NCBI GenBank assembly: GCA_028622995.1 | Contig: JAJQJQ010000056.1 | Coordinates: forward strand, 372,001-436,000 | Direction of reading: 5' to 3' | DNA length: 64,000 nucleotides | Source: Panagrolaimus kolymaensis | Taxonomy: Eukaryota > Nematoda > Chromadorea > Rhabditida > Panagrolaimidae | Part shown: positions 61,257 through 64,000 of the stretch, piece by piece | Position numbering within the stretch: position 1 is the first letter of the stretch | Layout of the letters: every line of letters starts with the position of its first letter | The notes under the pieces: generated by a model | Told to the model about the DNA's origin: nothing | The model's database searches: none | The model's input: the letters and a program-made list of their open reading frames with translations, nothing else | Position numbers and translations under genes: made by a program

Positions 61257-64000
61257 TACACTTAAAAATTAAAAACAAAGTTAAATAAAGAAAAGAACAA
61301 AAAAATGAAAAAATCAAAGGACATCAAAAAAAGTGAAGAGAAAAATACGATTAAGAAAAAGAAAAACATTTGTTTTGGTTCAGGGACGCGTGTGCTGAAT
61401 GCTTCTTTAAAAAGGTGGAGCTAAGAACAAAAAATCATGGTGGTCGGGAAATTGTCAAAAAAAAAATGCGAAACAAAAATAAATAATGAAAATGGATAGG
61501 GTTGAGGTTTTTCGGCAGTGTGGGATTTGGCCGTTGTGGTGAGTCTTTAGATAGATGAATTCAGGTTGATAAGATAATAATCAAAATAGACTGGGGTCAA
61601 ATGCGGTGCATGTGAGAGATGCATGAGCCAAAAAATATAAATATTCAGTCGAAGAAAAGGGCAAATAAAAGATATTGTTTTGACACATAAAAGGAAGGTT
61701 TGCGACGACGACGATTGGAAGAGTGCCCAAACAACTTTTGTCACCTTCATTTAGCTTTAAGGATGAATGAAAGAAAAAATAAGCCAAACAATTTTTTTTA
61801 TTTAAAGAACGGAGATCAAAAATGACAGAAAAAGAAAAATGGGTGGTAATCTTCGATCAAAACAATTCAGAAAAACTTTAAATTTAATGAGAACAAACTG
61901 ATGATGGCAGCCATACTATTTATTGGTGAAGCAGATATAAATATATATCAGTCATTTATAGGTAAGAAAAATAATGAAAAAGAAGAGAAATCGTTTGGCA
62001 GTGCATCTATCGGCGATAATGGTAGTAGCGGTGGCAGCGGCAAAAATGGTGTGTAGTGCACTACGGGCGCTCGTCCGACGACGACGACAACCCTCTTTCT
62101 TGTTTCTTTATATTTTTTATGACATGATAAATTGCGTTTAGAAGCACTCATAATCACGTGATAATATTTTTATTATACACGTGGACTCCATTTCTTTCTT
62201 CGCCGCAGCTTCTCATCCTTCTTCATTAAAATTGATAAAGAAAACTATTGATGCCAAAAAAAGGAGAGAAGAAACAAACGGGAGCCACCAGTAGATGCAG
62301 AAAATCACAGTGTGTGATAGATATGAACTGGTTAAAAAAGTTTTTCTTTCGCCTACTCCTCTTTCTTATATATGGAGGCAGGCATAGAAGATACGAGGAG
62401 AAAAATGAAAGAAAAAGTTAAGAAAAACAAGCTAGCTATATGGTAAAAGCAATCATTGGTATATATCGAAAACACCATCACCACCATCTCAATTTCATTA
62501 ATCAGTTGTTAATGAAAATGAATGAGTTTGATTGATCTCAAAGAAAAAGCAAACGAAAGGCAACAGCAATAAAGAAAACGAAAATGCTAGAGGCTTACTT
62601 AGTGGAAAGGAACTACATTTTTATTTTTATTTTTATTTTCTTCATAAAAAAAAAAGAAGTCTTACGATAGGTTGATAGCAAAAAAATACTTTGTACTTAT
62701 AAGAGACCAAAAAGCTATAAAAACTCGTTAAAGTTATTCTTTATTTTTCCATAAAAAACAATTGCCTATCTCTTCTTTCTCTCTCCACTCTTATCAATAT
62801 AGGTCATAAAAGCTAAGCAAAAAATAATGGATGAAGAGAAAAGAAAGAAGCAGTGGCTATCATTACTCCTCTGTTGTTTTTCCCCTCTAATTTATTTTTA
62901 TTACCGTTCAATAACGATAATAATATCTCCGGAAAATGCATGCATGAAACTACGTTGTCAGCAATACTTTTAAGTTACCTCAAAGCCATTAGGATTTTTT
63001 AAGCAGCTAACTAACAACTAAATAACTATTTGATCTAAAGAAAAAATAGACAACTCTAGTACCTTAAGAGCACCACAAAAAATTTGACGAAAGCACCACC
63101 CTCCGCTTTTCTCTCTCTCATTCTTCAATAAATTGCCTCAGTTCATGCATCAAAGAGAGAGAAATAAATGTCTATGTTTCACGTGTAAAGAGCATGTAAT
63201 CATCTCTTTGCTATCGGCAATAAAAAGATGAAGAAAAATAAAATAAAAAGAAAAATGAATTGTTTCTTTTCATTTTTATTTCAATTTTTTTTATATACTG
63301 TGTTTGCAACAATTAAAACCCATAAAGAAAAAAAGAGAGAGAAAAAACTGATTTGCGTTATTTTTTAACTGCAAATAAAAAATGAGAGATTGCAACTAAA
63401 TGTGTTCCGATACATTTTTTTTTATTTGGAGCCATTAAATCGACCAACGAGCAAAGCAAAAACCCAAAAGAAAAAAGTTGTCTTTAAAACGTAGAGCAGG
63501 AATCAAAATCAAATCAAAGAGGTATACAATTCAATAAAAATTAGCAAATAATATGTCAAAAAATGATATGTCTTGTTTTTGATTAAATATATGCTAAAGA
63601 AAGTATACAAATAAGTAATTAAAGTAAAGTACACATTTTTTGCTTTTATAAAAATTAAGAAAAACCTATTTAATGAATTTAATTTAAATTTGAAAAGACA
63701 AGACACTAATGATAATTATAACCAGATTACATCATATTAAGTGCGCACACATGAAAGAGTACCGTAATCGGAAAAAGTTTTTCTTTTCCTTCCATATTTT
63801 TTTTCCTTTAAAGGTGAATTGGAAAGAAGAAGAAATGGAAGGTATCAAATAATCAGAAGAATAAGAAGTACCACCCGTGAAGTTTAAATCTGAGCAAAAT
63901 AATTCTGTTATCAAAAGAAGAAAAAAAAAAAGTGTTTTTGGTTTCTTAAGCCTACTTTTTAATCTTGAAAACACAGAGATAAAGAAAAATAATATCGAAA
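61257..64000. other. 2.7-kb region upstream of the PP1-subunit gene to the window end
   Basis: A/T-rich with purine tracts and scattered C/T-rich runs. It should hold the PP1-subunit promoter. Only low-complexity short frames are present and no exon, repeat or RNA gene is supported. Confidence 0.55.

Overview
The window is nematode nuclear DNA. It is AT-rich with long A and T tracts. Genes are split by many 43-60 bp GT-AG introns mixed with a few introns of 1-3 kb, and several start codons sit directly behind a splice acceptor, as expected where spliced leaders are added. The best protein matches by eye are C. elegans-type genes (AAP-1, EPG-7, UNC-122, CSQ-1, GAR-type muscarinic receptor). 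I cannot name the species or clade. All exon models below were built by hand from splice sites and reading phase; every multi-exon total checks as a multiple of three.

Layout, left to right. 61-3327 (-): a cysteine-rich CXC (tesmin/TSO1-like) protein fused to an AID/APOBEC-like cytidine deaminase fold, running off the left edge. 4513-5811 (-): isoprenylcysteine carboxyl methyltransferase. 5948-7537 (-): PI3-kinase adaptor AAP-1 (two SH2 domains with an inter-SH2 coil), 136 bp upstream of the methyltransferase on the same strand. 8126-13482 (+): TMEM237/JBTS-14 ciliary transition-zone protein. 13491-15817 (+): a FMRFamide-receptor-like GPCR starting only 8 bp after it. 15.8-20 kb: gene-poor, with a small hAT-like MITE. 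19969-20874 (+): unrecognised secreted protein. 21878-26375 (+): FIP200/ATG11-type autophagy scaffold (EPG-7). 27642-34381 (-): an apparently intact Helitron Rep-helicase gene carrying a Ulp1-like protease domain and an array of duplicated short exons. 36144-40567 (+): muscarinic acetylcholine receptor of GAR-1/GAR-2 type. 40981-43046 (+): UNC-122-like collagen/olfactomedin protein. 47251-50601 (+): heparan sulfate 3-O-sulfotransferase. 51001-52575 (-): calsequestrin. 59788-61256 (-): glycogen-targeting PP1 regulatory subunit (CBM21), with a truncated tandem copy at 54826-55590.

Most genes are ordinary, separate neuronal, muscle, signalling and trafficking functions without one shared pathway. 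The two parts most likely to be new biology are the CXC-deaminase fusion at the left edge (possible genome defence or nucleic-acid editing in a nematode) and the Helitron whose protein joins a SUMO-protease-like domain to repeated SUMO-interaction-like motifs. They are not adjacent, and a functional link between them is not shown by the sequence.
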